From Paludisphaera rhizosphaerae (GTDB taxonomy: Bacteria > Planctomycetota > Planctomycetia > Isosphaerales > Isosphaeraceae): 64,000 bases of DNA. The notes beneath the pieces were generated by a model. It did not search any database, was not told where the DNA came from, and saw only the letters and a program-made list of their open reading frames with translations. The position numbers and the translations under genes are program-made. Location: positions 21,515 to 85,514 of the forward strand of contig NZ_JAALCR010000027.1 in NCBI RefSeq assembly GCF_011065895.1. Reading direction: 5' to 3'. This document shows positions 1 through 9,790 of this stretch, one piece after another; position 1 is the stretch's first letter; the number at the start of each line of letters is the position of its first letter.

Positions 1-3000
1 GCCGACCGACGCTGAACACGGCGACGGCGTTGTCGGATTCGAGCATCGCCCTGTCGTGGACGGACGTCGCGGGCGAGACGGGCTACCGCATCGAACGCGT
101 CAACTACCGTTTTGATTCGATTTGGACGACGGCGGGAACTGCTGATGCCGGGGCGACCACGTTCACCGACTCCGGGCTCTTGGAAGCGAACTCTTACACC
201 TACCGAGTCGTCGCGACCAACACGGCGGGGGACTCCCAAGCGAGCTTGACCAAAGTCGCCGCGACTCAGCCATCCGCTCCTACCGACCTGTCGGCGACGG
301 TGATCTCCGGCGACCGGATCGACCTAAGCTGGGTCACCCATTCCACGTCGATTGGTTACTACTCCGTCGAACGGTTGATCAACGGCGCGACGTGGACGGA
401 GGTGGGCACCGTTAGCGGGCTGATGACGAACAAGTACACTGCCAGCGGTCCTTTCGACGCATCGACGACATATTACTTCCGCGTCCGTGCCTTTGGATAC
501 GAAGCCGGCTACTCCACCTATACGCCGGCAGCGTCGCCGACGACGCCCGCTTTTCCGCCCGCGCCTGCCAACTTGACGGCGACGCCCGCCTCACCAACAG
601 CGATCCTTCTCTCCTGGTCTGCCTCAGCAGGCGCGACGAAATATGTGGTCGAGCGGAGGCCGAGCTGGTCGCCTGGATTTACGGAGGTTGCTGAAGTATC
701 TGACGGCCAAACGACTTACACTGACGCTGGCTTGATCGAAGCGGCGACCTACTATTACCAAGTAAGGGCGCGAGGAAGCTTCGGCGATTCCGCGCGGAAA
801 TCCGCCTCCACATCGACCTTGTACTACACGCCGACGATTGCGAATCCCGCTACGGCCAGCGCTTCAACCGTCACCGGCACAACCGTGAATCTAGCCGTTC
901 TGGGTGCCGTGACTGGGGGGGAATCGAAACTCCGGTACATCTGGTCGATCGTCTCCAAGCCCGCAAGCGCCCCCTCCCCGTCGTTCAGTACAAACACTAT
1001 AAATTCATCCAAGAATGCCACTGCAACGTTTGGTGCAGCTGGCAACTACACATTCTTGGCGACCATCAGCAACGGCAATCAGTCGGTGTCCAGCAGCGTC
1101 TCGGTCGTGGTCCAGCAGCAGGTGACGAACATCGTCGTGAGCTCGCGGCCTGCCAACGACGAGCCGGACGGCAAATTCCAATTCACGGCCGACGCGCGGG
1201 ACCAATTCGGGCAGGAGATGGCGGTTCCGCAGTCCTTCGCCTGGTCTATACCACCCGACAGTTCCGGCACGATCTCGGCGGACGGCCTCTACTCTTCCGC
1301 CGATCCTTCGGCGGTCGCGCCGGCAGCCGTACAAGTTTCGGCGGGAGGGATGACCAAGACCGCCGTGACCAATCCCGGATATATCAAATATACGCTCAAG
1401 GGGGATTACGTCGCGGCCGGCGTCGGGATCCGAGGCAAGAATGCGGGCACGATCACGATCGGCGAGATACCCTCCGGGGCGACCGTGAAGGGTGCCTATC
1501 TATATTGGGCCTATCTGGCCAACAGCGAGAATCCAGCGTTCGCGAAACTTGGATTCGACGGCGTCGCGATCACCGGAAGTCGTATTGGGACCGGCATCGA
1601 TACAAACTGGGGTCTGAACTCCAGTTATTCATACAGGGCCGACGTCACCAAGCAGGTCACCGGCAACGACATGTTTACGCTCACCAACATCGTCTCCTCC
1701 AGCCAAAGTTTAGCTCAGGGGGCCTCGCTCGTCGTCATATACAACGACGAACTTGCCGTCGCGAAGACGGTCATCATCCAGGACGGCAACAGCGTGATCT
1801 ATTACGCCGGCGACTCGTTCACCAAGCAATTCAAGGATTTTTACGCCGTCGGTCCCGTCGAGGCTCGGACGACGTTCATTGTCGGTGATGGGCAGGACGA
1901 TGGATCGACGGACTACGATGACCGTGCCAAGTTCACCGGGAGCACCGGTCAGATTCCCTGGACGAATTCCTTCACTGGTGCGGATGGCGCGTACTGGGAC
2001 ACTCAAACCTACGACGTCTCGTCAACGATCAAGCTGGGCGACACCTCGGCCTCCGTCTCGATCACCGGGGACGGCGACTGCCTCATGTGGGTCGCCCAGA
2101 TTTTCTCGGTGACGAGCCCCATGGTCGACTTGGACGTCGACTCTGACAATTCCGGCACGGTGGACCGTTCGCCAGAGGAAGATCGCATTGAGGCCGACGA
2201 GAAGCGGACCGGCTACCTGATCGCCGTCGAAACCGAAGACGACGACCGCGACGGGGTGCCCGGCTTCGCTGACGGCTATAACCGCGACGGGAACGCCGGC
2301 AACGCCGACGACAGCGCAGGAGCGAACCAGAAATTCGGCCGGATGTTCCTGGAAATCCCGCAGTCGTTCGACCTGTCCAACGTGAAGATCCGGATCACGT
2401 ACCTTTACTCGGACCCGTCTGTCGTCAGCGTGAATGCCGACGGAAAATATATACCCGACGGAGGCAGGCTCCGGATCTGGACGAAGGACGCGTCTGCGGC
2501 CCGCAATCCGGCCGCCGCCAGCGCGTCCGGCGACTTCGTGCCTTCGGGCGTCTACGATCCGTCGCAACTCGGACTTTCGGGGTCGAAGCGGACAATCCCC
2601 CTCTTCCTTGAGGGGATTGCTGCGGGCAGCGTGGATATCCTGGTTGAAATCGACCCGGACGGAGCCGGGCCAGCCGGGTACGTGACCCGGGACTCGGTTC
2701 TGGTCCGGGTGGTGAACGTCGACCTCGACGTCAATGGCAACGGATCGCTCCTCGATGCCGTCGATGGTGCCATGAATTATCTGCCTGGGTATGAGGGCAA
2801 GACGCAGAAAATCTCCACCGGGAACAGCTTCAAGAATACGACATTCGTCGGACAGAATATGAGCATCATCGCCGACGGCGTGGGTGCCGGGATGGGGATC
2901 GATTCCGTCCAGTTCAGTTTGACGACTACGTCCCACCTAGGCTATGCAGGCAACGCCGGACTCACCGACCCGGCTTTCGGTCCCGGCGGCGCGAATAATA

Positions 3001-4310
3001 ACGACTTTTCATTCCTGCAGAGCACGAATGGCATTTCGGCGATGGGCGTGATGGCGCAGCGCCTAACCTCCGTCGATTTTTGGGCCAAGGACTACGGCGG
3101 GGCCGCCGTGGTGAAAGTCGAATTCATGTCGGGCGGGAGGGTGATACTGACGGTGAACCTCCGCGTGCCGCTCGACATGGACTCGGACGGCATCTCCGAC
3201 GCTTGGGAGCGGCAGAAAGTTCAGGAGTGGAACGTCCAGTACGGGACGAGCCATCCGGTCGATGTCACCGTCTTCTCCAATGGAGATGACTCTGAGCTCC
3301 AAGATCCTGACGGCGGCACTGGGATTCTCAGCTTCAGCTACGGACCGGCCATGGGAAACCAGGCGGCGGTCGGCGACGGCAAGACTGTATTCCAAGAGTA
3401 CCGAGGTTACATTTTCGACGGGGGTGGTTACGATTGGAATGGCACCAACAACCTCAACGCCAGCGGGCATACGCGGCTCAACCCCGCGTTTAAAGAGCTC
3501 CTAGTTGAGGTCGATGCGATGGCCGGGATCGCCCACCTTCCCACTGATATCAGGTCCTGGATGAACACCGTTTCTTGGGGCATGAGTCAGGCGGTCGACG
3601 GTGCAGGTATCCGTATGTTTTACGTTCTCGATGACCTCGCGACCACATTTTCAACTCTACCAAGTCCTGCAAGTCTTGTGGCTTACGATCAGGCGAACGC
3701 GAACGCTGACATGCCATATCCTACGTTCAGACACCTTCAACTGGTTTCGCGATTCGGATTCACGCCCCAGGGGGGGCTTTCCACCCGTGTAGAGGGCTCG
3801 AATTACGCGGTAGATTTCGGGTTCGATTTTGCGAACTACTATAGCATTTCCACTGATATATCGGCCGCGGCGTTCATCAGCCATGAGCTGGCGCACATCA
3901 TAACGTATAACGGAGGCAATGATGGGGCCGGCCATTTCAACGATCCCAACGGCGATGGGACGTCCGCTGATGCAGACGATCAAACTCGTGTCAACTGGAA
4001 TTATTTTTATAACTACCCATCCAGACTGCTTACTGTAGAAATGAATTCCGCGTCAACGTCGATCACGCTGGATAGCACCGCAGGCCTGACAACGGCAGGA
4101 CTTATTCGAATCGGCGGATTTGCTGGAGAGCTGATTGCCTACACGGGCATTGTCGGAAATACATTAATTGGATTGACTCGGGGATTTGATGGCACGCCGA
4201 TTGCGAATTCTTCCGCCGTAGGGACTGCTGTCACACCAGCGTATTACGCCATGGACATGAGAAGGATTCGTTACGGGTACGGTACCGTGCGATTTATCGA
4301 CGTCAGGTGA
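1..4310 (+). CDS. Large secreted FN3-repeat protein with HEXXH metalloprotease-like C-terminus, 5' truncated by window edge
   Basis: The reading frame is open to base 1, and the residues before the first possible start (TTG at 30) continue a fibronectin type III strand, so the true start lies upstream. Residue numbers here count from base 30. FN3-type repeats cover about 1-78, 81-170 and 175-265. A PKD/Ig-like segment covers 270-362 and a bacterial Ig-like one 368-455. A beta-rich region resembling DUF3344 covers about 455-700. An Asp-rich calcium-binding-like stretch begins near 706 (DLDVDSDNSGTVD). Near the C-terminus HELAH (1285-1289) followed by His1302 is a zinc metalloprotease motif. 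It is followed by an inserted beta module with the pattern STAGL...GELIAYTG...GNTLIGLTRG. By inference it is an extracellular adhesion or degradation protein; substrate unknown. It ends 16 bases before the next gene. Confidence 0.8.
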   Translation, partial: RPTLNTATALSDSSIALSWTDVAGETGYRIERVNYRFDSIWTTAGTADAGATTFTDSGLLEANSYTYRVVATNTAGDSQASLTKVAATQPSAPTDLSATVISGDRIDLSWVTHSTSIGYYSVERLINGATWTEVGTVSGLMTNKYTASGPFDASTTYYFRVRAFGYEAGYSTYTPAASPTTPAFPPAPANLTATPASPTAILLSWSASAGATKYVVERRPSWSPGFTEVAEVSDGQTTYTDAGLIEAATYYYQVRARGSFGDSARKSASTSTLYYTPTIANPATASASTVTGTTVNLAVLGAVTGGESKLRYIWSIVSKPASAPSPSFSTNTINSSKNATATFGAAGNYTFLATISNGNQSVSSSVSVVVQQQVTNIVVSSRPANDEPDGKFQFTADARDQFGQEMAVPQSFAWSIPPDSSGTISADGLYSSADPSAVAPAAVQVSAGGMTKTAVTNPGYIKYTLKGDYVAAGVGIRGKNAGTITIGEIPSGATVKGAYLYWAYLANSENPAFAKLGFDGVAITGSRIGTGIDTNWGLNSSYSYRADVTKQVTGNDMFTLTNIVSSSQSLAQGASLVVIYNDELAVAKTVIIQDGNSVIYYAGDSFTKQFKDFYAVGPVEARTTFIVGDGQDDGSTDYDDRAKFTGSTGQIPWTNSFTGADGAYWDTQTYDVSSTIKLGDTSASVSITGDGDCLMWVAQIFSVTSPMVDLDVDSDNSGTVDRSPEEDRIEADEKRTGYLIAVETEDDDRDGVPGFADGYNRDGNAGNADDSAGANQKFGRMFLEIPQSFDLSNVKIRITYLYSDPSVVSVNADGKYIPDGGRLRIWTKDASAARNPAAASASGDFVPSGVYDPSQLGLSGSKRTIPLFLEGIAAGSVDILVEIDPDGAGPAGYVTRDSVLVRVVNVDLDVNGNGSLLDAVDGAMNYLPGYEGKTQKISTGNSFKNTTFVGQNMSIIADGVGAGMGIDSVQFSLTTTSHLGYAGNAGLTDPAFGPGGANNNDFSFLQSTNGISAMGVMAQRLTSVDFWAKDYGGAAVVKVEFMSGGRVILTVNLRVPLDMDSDGISDAWERQKVQEWNVQYGTSHPVDVTVFSNGDDSELQDPDGGTGILSFSYGPAMGNQAAVGDGKTVFQEYRGYIFDGGGYDWNGTNNLNASGHTRLNPAFKELLVEVDAMAGIAHLPTDIRSWMNTVSWGMSQAVDGAGIRMFYVLDDLATTFSTLPSPASLVAYDQANANADMPYPTFRHLQLVSRFGFTPQGGLSTRVEGSNYAVDFGFDFANYYSISTDISAAAFISHELAHIITYNGGNDGAGHFNDPNGDGTSADADDQTRVNWNYFYNYPSRLLTVEMNSASTSITLDSTAGLTTAGLIRIGGFAGELIAYTGIVGNTLIGLTRGFDGTPIANSSAVGTAVTPAYYAMDMRRIRYGYGTVRFIDVR

Positions 4311-4326
4311 AACCAGGACATCTCGC

Positions 4327-5271
4327 GTGTTGGCAACGATCGCATTCGCTCTCGCTTGTTCCACCCAGGCCTGGAGTGTCCAAGATCCGGTCGAGGGGCC
4401 GCGATTCTTCGACGTCCGAGTCCACCTCGACGAGCCGGTTTACCCACTGGGCTCGCCGACTTTCGTCAACCTCGAGCTCGTCAATGTTCTGAGAGAGATG
4501 AATTATCTGAAGCTGGATCACCTCGGGTTGCCGTCGCCCCTCGAATATCGGTTGACAGCCCCGGACGGTCGCCGATCGGACGCACAGAACTTGGACCGGG
4601 ACCCCAATTGGATCATCGACGGTCCGCCTATTCCCCATAAATTGTCCGAGCTTTACCCCATCAAACCCGGAGATAGCGTAACACTTCGCTATGACCTCGC
4701 CCGGTTCTTCAGAATTCAACGGCCCGGAACCTATCACCTTGAAGTCGCCGAGCCGGGACGCCCTGCGATCTGCCGAGTCGATTTCGACGTCGTGGGGCTT
4801 GAAATCCTACAGGCAATCAAGATCAATGAACTATGCGAGCTGCCGCTCAGCTTATTCGAGAAGAATAATGTCTATACTGCACCTATCGAGTGTCATCTCG
4901 AGATCGGAAAGGTCCCAGTTCGCGAAGGCGGGCCGTGGTTCGCTGTGATCTCAGACGTCATGATCACGGGGCGGAACGTCGCTCGCGTGGCTCCTCCACT
5001 CGTCGTACCTCCCAAGACCCGCGTCGCGGCAAGTGCGATCGACGTCCGAGGTCAGCTCTGGATGGTCTTGGTGGCCGAGGACGCCAGTACCCTGATGATC
5101 TGGGATCTGAAGGAAGGTCGTCGGCGGAGAGCGATCCCGTGGGGAAAGTATGTGATCGAGTTGGGATCGACGCCGATTCGCCCGTTTTCGAAGGGGAAGG
5201 TCGTTATCGCCGGTGTGCCGGGGCAGCCTAAGCTGAGCACGCAACTTGACGCGCAGATCGACCAGCGTTAG
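4327..5271 (+). CDS. Hypothetical secreted protein
   Basis: This 314-residue protein starts with GTG. Its N-terminus is hydrophobic (MLATIAFALACSTQAW), consistent with a short signal peptide ending near residue 19. The frame is open a little further upstream, so the start could lie earlier. Residues 25-140 look like a beta-sandwich (RFFDVRVHLDEPVYPLG, then a PGDSVTLRYDL segment and RPGTYHLEV), the layout seen in secreted Ig-like or DUF4340-type planctomycete proteins, but I do not recognise a named family. It sits 16 bases after the FN3/HEXXH gene in the same direction, so co-transcription is likely. No catalytic motif is visible. Codon use matches neighbouring genes. Confidence 0.65.
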   Translation: MLATIAFALACSTQAWSVQDPVEGPRFFDVRVHLDEPVYPLGSPTFVNLELVNVLREMNYLKLDHLGLPSPLEYRLTAPDGRRSDAQNLDRDPNWIIDGPPIPHKLSELYPIKPGDSVTLRYDLARFFRIQRPGTYHLEVAEPGRPAICRVDFDVVGLEILQAIKINELCELPLSLFEKNNVYTAPIECHLEIGKVPVREGGPWFAVISDVMITGRNVARVAPPLVVPPKTRVAASAIDVRGQLWMVLVAEDASTLMIWDLKEGRRRRAIPWGKYVIELGSTPIRPFSKGKVVIAGVPGQPKLSTQLDAQIDQR

Positions 5272-5274
5272 ACA

Positions 5275-5845
5275 TCACGCATGCGGAGTGCGAGGCCCAG
5301 ACCTCCTGAACGACCAGCAGGCGGTCGGAGCGGGCCCGCATGCGTTGCAGGCCCTTGAGCGAGCTGATGGGCCGCTCGACGATCCAGCGGACCACGCCCA
5401 AGCCGCTGCCGTGCGGCGTCCTCCAAGCCATAGGGGCTCGATCCCCATCCACTGCAGCAGGTCCCGGGCCCCTTCGAGTCGTAGCCCCGGTTGGCCAACA
5501 GGTCGTCGGGCAGCTCCTTCGGCCGGCCCGGCTTGCCGCCGACCTTGGGATAGTCGAGGACCAGGGGGATGATGTGGCGATGGTCCAAGGCGTTCGCCCC
5601 GGCGGTCCGGATCCTCACGCTGTCGACCACGACCGTGTCGGCGTCAAGTTTGCCGGCCCGCTTCAACCCCCCGAGCAGGCCATCGCGGCCGGCACGTCCT
5701 CCCAGCGCCAGTTAGTCGCCAAGAGGAACCAGATCACCCGCAATACCTTGCGGTGCGCGATCGGCGGCCGTCCCCCATCGCGGCCGACCGGACGCTCCGG
5801 CGGCGAGGGGGATGAAAAGGGGCCACTCTTAAATACGCCGGGCAA
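5275..5845 (-). pseudogene. Degenerate IS5-family (DDE) transposase
   Basis: Three reading-frame pieces on the minus strand together resemble an IS5/IS4-type DDE transposase. The N-terminal piece (5845-5663) has the DUF4096-like segment LRVIWFLLATNWRWEDVP. The middle piece (5666 leftward) has ADTVVVDSVRIRTAGAN, then IIPLVLDYPKVGGKPGRP and LLANRGYDS, which fit the first and second catalytic Asp regions. The C-terminal piece lies in another frame near 5275-5400 and has VVRWIVERPISSLKGLQRMR, matching the catalytic-Glu helix. At least two frame changes and a probable internal deletion separate the pieces, so it cannot make an intact transposase. It is an insertion-sequence relic. No clear terminal inverted repeats were found; a direct repeat lies just upstream at 5811-5907. 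Confidence 0.75.
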
Positions 5846-5907
5846 TTAGGGGGGGATGAAAAGGGGGGATGAAAAGGGGCCACTCTTAAATACGCCGGGC
5901 AATTAGG
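5811..5907. repeat. Two direct copies of a 40-bp sequence, period 57 bp
   Basis: Bases 5811-5850 and 5868-5907 are identical over 40 bp (starting GATGAAAAGGGGCCACTCTT and ending GCCGGGCAATTAGG). They are separated by 17 bases that contain a further partial GGGGGATGAAAAGG copy. The first copy covers the 5' end of the broken transposase frame. This may be the end of the insertion sequence duplicated by replication slippage or by two nested insertions. Confidence 0.85.
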
Positions 5908-6379
5908 AAATCTAGGATTTTTTTGCCAACTGCTGCGATGGCAACGGCCATGTGGTCCTGACCACTACGCCGACCGGACCACCGCCTCCGCCGCCTGCGA
6001 CGCCTTCAGTCGGCTCCAGCCAGCGACCAACTCAACGGCCACGTCGACGCTCCCGAGGATTGCATAGACGCCAAGGCGGTCTTCGCCCCCGTCATCGACG
6101 CCCTACGACGGCAATGGCCGTCTCTTCAAACGCCGGTAGTCCACGCGTCTGAATCACGGGCGTAATTCTTGTCGACGACGGGTCACGCCCGTCGCCGCGA
6201 CGTTGCGCTTGGCGTTCGACCGCCGACGCCGGCGGAAATCATGTCGCCACGCGTGCGTTCGTGCTACATTTGTGTCGGTGGTACATAGCACCCGGCCGAT
6301 CGGGACGACGTCCGAGCCGACTGCGGCGAGACCCCACGTCGCGATCCTCGAGTCGGCGGAAAATGGAGAGCACACCGGG
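5908..6379. other. Stretch without a convincing gene
   Basis: Between the IS relic and the comM-like frame there is no ORF with a good start. An open + strand frame from about 5962 to 6162 reads plausibly as protein near its end (QLNGHVDAPEDCIDAKAVF, then VIDALRRQWPSL) but follows an in-frame stop and lacks an ATG, so it may be a remnant of a lost gene. Confidence 0.4.
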
Positions 6380-6865
6380 ATGCCCGCCGAGACCAAACAA
6401 GCGCGAGTCCGCCGCCTTTCGCACCTGCTCGAGCGCGACCACTCCCTCAACGGCGGCATCCTCTTCGGGCTCGACGGATACGTCGTGGAAATCCAGGCGA
6501 GGGCGATGTCGGTCTTGAACGCCCCGACCCCTTGGCGATTGGCCACGGGGATCACCGGCATGGCGTCCGGCACCGTCCGCGAGGCGCTCGATCGGATCGC
6601 GGGCGCCTTCCGCAAATGCCGCATCCCCGATCCCGACGTCGAGATCCTCATCAACCTGACGCCGGCCACCCTGGAGAAGGACGGCTCGTGGCTCGACCTG
6701 CCGCTGGCCGTCATCATGCTCCAGGCCGCGGGCATGCTGCCTGACCTGCCCGAGCATCGCGAGGGGGACTTCGTCCTGCTCGGCGAGCTCGGCATCCACG
6801 GCGAGATTCGCCGCGTCCCCGGGCCCTCTCGATCGCCTACTGCGCCCGGCCCGGACAGAAGCTGA
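6380..6865 (+). CDS. comM: ComM/YifB-like Mg-chelatase-family ATPase, N-terminal part (frameshifted)
   Basis: This is the N-terminal ChlI-like region of a YifB/ComM-family AAA+ protein. The pattern FGLDGYVVEIQA, ITGMASGTVREALDRI, EILINLTPATLEKDGSWLDL and GELGIHGEIRRVPG matches the family in order. ATG at 6380 gives a start of normal length before the first conserved strand; the frame is open upstream to 6203. After RRVPG the frame turns nonsensical and stops at 6865. Meanwhile the next frame resumes the family sequence at base 6823 (LSIAYCARPGQK). Adding one G to the GGG at 6821-6823 would restore a single protein of about 540 residues. In bacteria ComM is a branch-migration helicase in natural transformation. 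Whether this copy is functional is doubtful unless the missing base is a sequencing error. Confidence 0.8.
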   Translation: MPAETKQARVRRLSHLLERDHSLNGGILFGLDGYVVEIQARAMSVLNAPTPWRLATGITGMASGTVREALDRIAGAFRKCRIPDPDVEILINLTPATLEKDGSWLDLPLAVIMLQAAGMLPDLPEHREGDFVLLGELGIHGEIRRVPGPSRSPTAPGPDRS

Positions 6866-7056
6866 TCGTCCCGGCCGGCAACGAGAAGGAATGCGCCCTC
6901 ATCCTCGCCAAGCCGGGCCACGAAGGCTGCGGGATCTACCCGGTCGCGCTCCTGGAGGACGTCGTCGCGTATTTCCGAGGCGAGCGGAAGCTGGATAACG
7001 CCCTCAAGGCGGGGATCTCGTTCGACTCGTTCATCGAGCGAGCCCCGGATTTCGGC

Positions 7057-8001
7057 TTGATCCGGGGTCAGGCGAAATCCAAGGAGGCGGCCTGCATCGC
7101 GGCCGCCGGAGGGCACAACCTCCTGCTGATCGGCCCCCCGGGCGAAGGCAAATCGCTGATGGCCAGCGCCCTGCCGGGCATCCTGCCACGCCTCAGCGAC
7201 GAAGAGAAGGTCCAGCTCACGAGGATCTATTCCGCCTATGGGGCGCTCGAAAAAGACGGTGTCGCCGTGACGCGTCGACCCATGCGGACGATCCATCACA
7301 CGGCGTCCCGCCAATCCGTCGTCGGGGGCGGTTCCCGGATACCGCGGCCCGGCGAGATCACGCTCAGCCATCTCGGGGTCTTGTTCCTGGACGAGATCGC
7401 CGAGTTCTCCACGTCGACGCTCGAGGCGCTTCGCCAGCCCATGGAGAGCGGCGAGATCCAGATCTCCCGGGTCGGGGCGACGCTGTCGTACCCGGCCCGG
7501 TTCACGTTGGTGGCGGCCATGAACCCCTGCCCTTGCGGGTATTACGGCACGGACCTGTGCCGCTGCAAGAACGTGGACGTTCGGAAGTATCAACGCAAGC
7601 TCAGCGGACCGATCCTGGATCGCATCGACCTCCAGGTCGAGCTCAGCCGCCTCTCGACCGACGAGCGATTCGCCGAGACGAAGGAGGAATCGCCGCGGCT
7701 GCGTGCGCTCGTCGAGCGGGCCAGGGAACGTCAACGCAAACGGTTCGCCGGCCTGCCGATCCCGCACAACGCCGCAATGCCGGGCGGCCGCGTCCTCGAG
7801 TATTGCAACTTCGGCGAGGATGCGAGGGCGTCGCTGCGTTCGATCGTGGACCGCAACGTCCTCTCGACGCGCTCGATGGACCGGCTCTGCAAGGTCGCCC
7901 GGACCGTGGCGGACCTTAAGGACTGCGAGCAGGTCGAACCCGCCCATCTGGAGAAGGCGGCCGAATTCGTCGTCGGCGGAATGCTGCGGGAAGCGTTGTG
8001 A
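7057..8001 (+). CDS. comM: ComM/YifB-like Mg-chelatase-family AAA+ ATPase, C-terminal part (frameshifted)
   Basis: This frame carries the ATPase core and C-terminal region of the same gene. Family sequence is readable in this frame from base 6823, but the first usable start is TTG at 7057. It contains Walker A (LLIGPPGEGKS), the ComM hallmark RPMRTIHHTASRQSVVGGG, Walker B (LGVLFLDEIAEF), the sensor strand with a Cys cluster (AMNPCPCGYYGTDLCRC), the arginine-finger region SGPILDRIDLQVEL and the C-terminal helical domain, ending with MLREAL. All expected ATPase motifs are present, so only the frame break at about 6823 argues against function. A 620-codon ORF on the opposite strand is its shadow. 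Confidence 0.85.
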   Translation: MIRGQAKSKEAACIAAAGGHNLLLIGPPGEGKSLMASALPGILPRLSDEEKVQLTRIYSAYGALEKDGVAVTRRPMRTIHHTASRQSVVGGGSRIPRPGEITLSHLGVLFLDEIAEFSTSTLEALRQPMESGEIQISRVGATLSYPARFTLVAAMNPCPCGYYGTDLCRCKNVDVRKYQRKLSGPILDRIDLQVELSRLSTDERFAETKEESPRLRALVERARERQRKRFAGLPIPHNAAMPGGRVLEYCNFGEDARASLRSIVDRNVLSTRSMDRLCKVARTVADLKDCEQVEPAHLEKAAEFVVGGMLREAL

Positions 8002-8548
8002 GTCCAGGAGCCCCATCGGACGTCGGCGAATCGTGCTTCCGATAAAGGCAGCTCTGGATCACCAGCTAATAAAGCCCTGGGCACACCGCACATCCTTTAT
8101 AATCATTTTATGTTCAATTAGTCAAAACTGAGCGCCATTATTTAACCCAGGCCCAAGGGCTCAAGCCAGCCCCTTTTCAACCCTGAGAGCCAACCCGTCC
8201 GACCGTCCGATCTTGGGTGTTATGATCGCCAATGTGAAAACTAGCCGGCACTGAAGGCCACGCCTCTTGAAGGCCTCGCCGACCGTCGGATAACCGGCCT
8301 TTATGTTGCGCTCGCGCCGAGGCCGTCGGCGATCGGCTTCCGAGATCTCTCTGAGATGAGATCGCCTCGTTCGCCCGGCTCTCGTTCATCGACGAACCAG
8401 TTCAAACAAACGGAGGGCAGGGGAATTTTGCAGGCGAGCCGCCTGAAAGGATGCGGTCTCGACGGCCGGGTCTTGCCGGGAGGTCGCCGCGCTCGGAACT
8501 TGGATCGACGCGTCATCACCATCGGCCCGCGATCCGGAGGCGTCCGCG
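8002..8548. other. Intergenic region, AT-rich patch, no gene seen
   Basis: No ORF here has convincing protein character. Bases 8085-8125 are unusually AT-rich for this genome and contain TATAAT (8098-8103), a possible -10 element for the + strand, though no matching -35 is clear. A GGAGG ribosome-binding site lies just upstream of the gene at 8549. Confidence 0.4.
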
Positions 8549-9324
<776 letters not shown>

Positions 9325-9328
<4 letters not shown>

Positions 9329-9699
9329 CCTCCCCGGGCGGTAGGTCGACCCGTCGGCTGCTTCAACCCAACGGCTATCCCCGTCGCTTGGTGGGCGAGA
9401 TCAATCAGGCCTTAAAGGAGCTTGATCAACCTGAAGAAAAAAGTCGCCATCCGAAACAGATCGCACCTCGCCAAAACCTCGCCGAGGTTCTCGAGCGCGC
9501 ACGGAACAACCATGGGGGCTGGTCGTTCACCCACGGCCCCGACCCCAAGGGCGATCCTCGGTTCCGACGACTCATCGTGACTTCGCCGGACGGCCGTATT
9601 ATTCGGAAAGGCATTCTCGTCAAGGGCGCTCAACAGACCCTGGCCGCAGACATCAATCGCACCGTAGCCAGCCTCAAGGCCGGGGCCGCCGACGGTTAA
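9325..9699 (+). CDS. Hypothetical protein with two copies of a ~55-residue domain (probably the C-terminal part of the 8549 gene)
   Basis: The annotated frame can start at GTG 9325, which overlaps the preceding stop as GTGA. However, the same frame reads as good protein upstream from about 9262 (GWTFSTSTEVGASDAQEW). That upstream part plus VVVTSPGGRSTRR and LVGEINQALKEL resembles the second half of the protein: GGWSFTHGPDPKGDPRF, LIVTSPDGRIIRK and LAADINRTVASL. So there are two tandem copies of one domain, and the first is cut if translation really starts at 9325. This favours one gene, 8549-9699, broken by a -1 frameshift. Two hairpins follow immediately. The function is unknown. Confidence 0.55.
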
Positions 9700-9705
9700 T
9701 CCCCA

Positions 9706-9790
9706 ATCATCATCAGCCCGCCCGAGGGCCAGGCGGGCTTCTCTACCGATCATCATCAGCCCGCCCGAGGGCCAGGCGGGCTTCTCTATC
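9706..9790 (+). terminator. Tandem pair of identical terminator-like hairpins
   Basis: A 43-bp unit is repeated head to tail (9706-9748 and 9749-9790). Each unit holds the perfect stem AGCCCGCC / GGCGGGCT around a 9-base loop, followed by TCTCT. They sit right after the stop codon at 9699, consistent with a duplicated intrinsic terminator, although the T run is short. Confidence 0.65.

Noticed and set aside
6815..6830. Programmed -1 frameshifting in the comM-like gene
   Set aside because: The sequence GTC CCC GGG CCC does not match an X XXY YYZ slippery heptamer and comM homologs are not known to shift; a missing base is simpler.
6154..8016. A 620-residue minus-strand ORF
   Set aside because: It lies antisense to the comM-like gene, whose motifs are unambiguous; long antisense frames are expected at this GC content.
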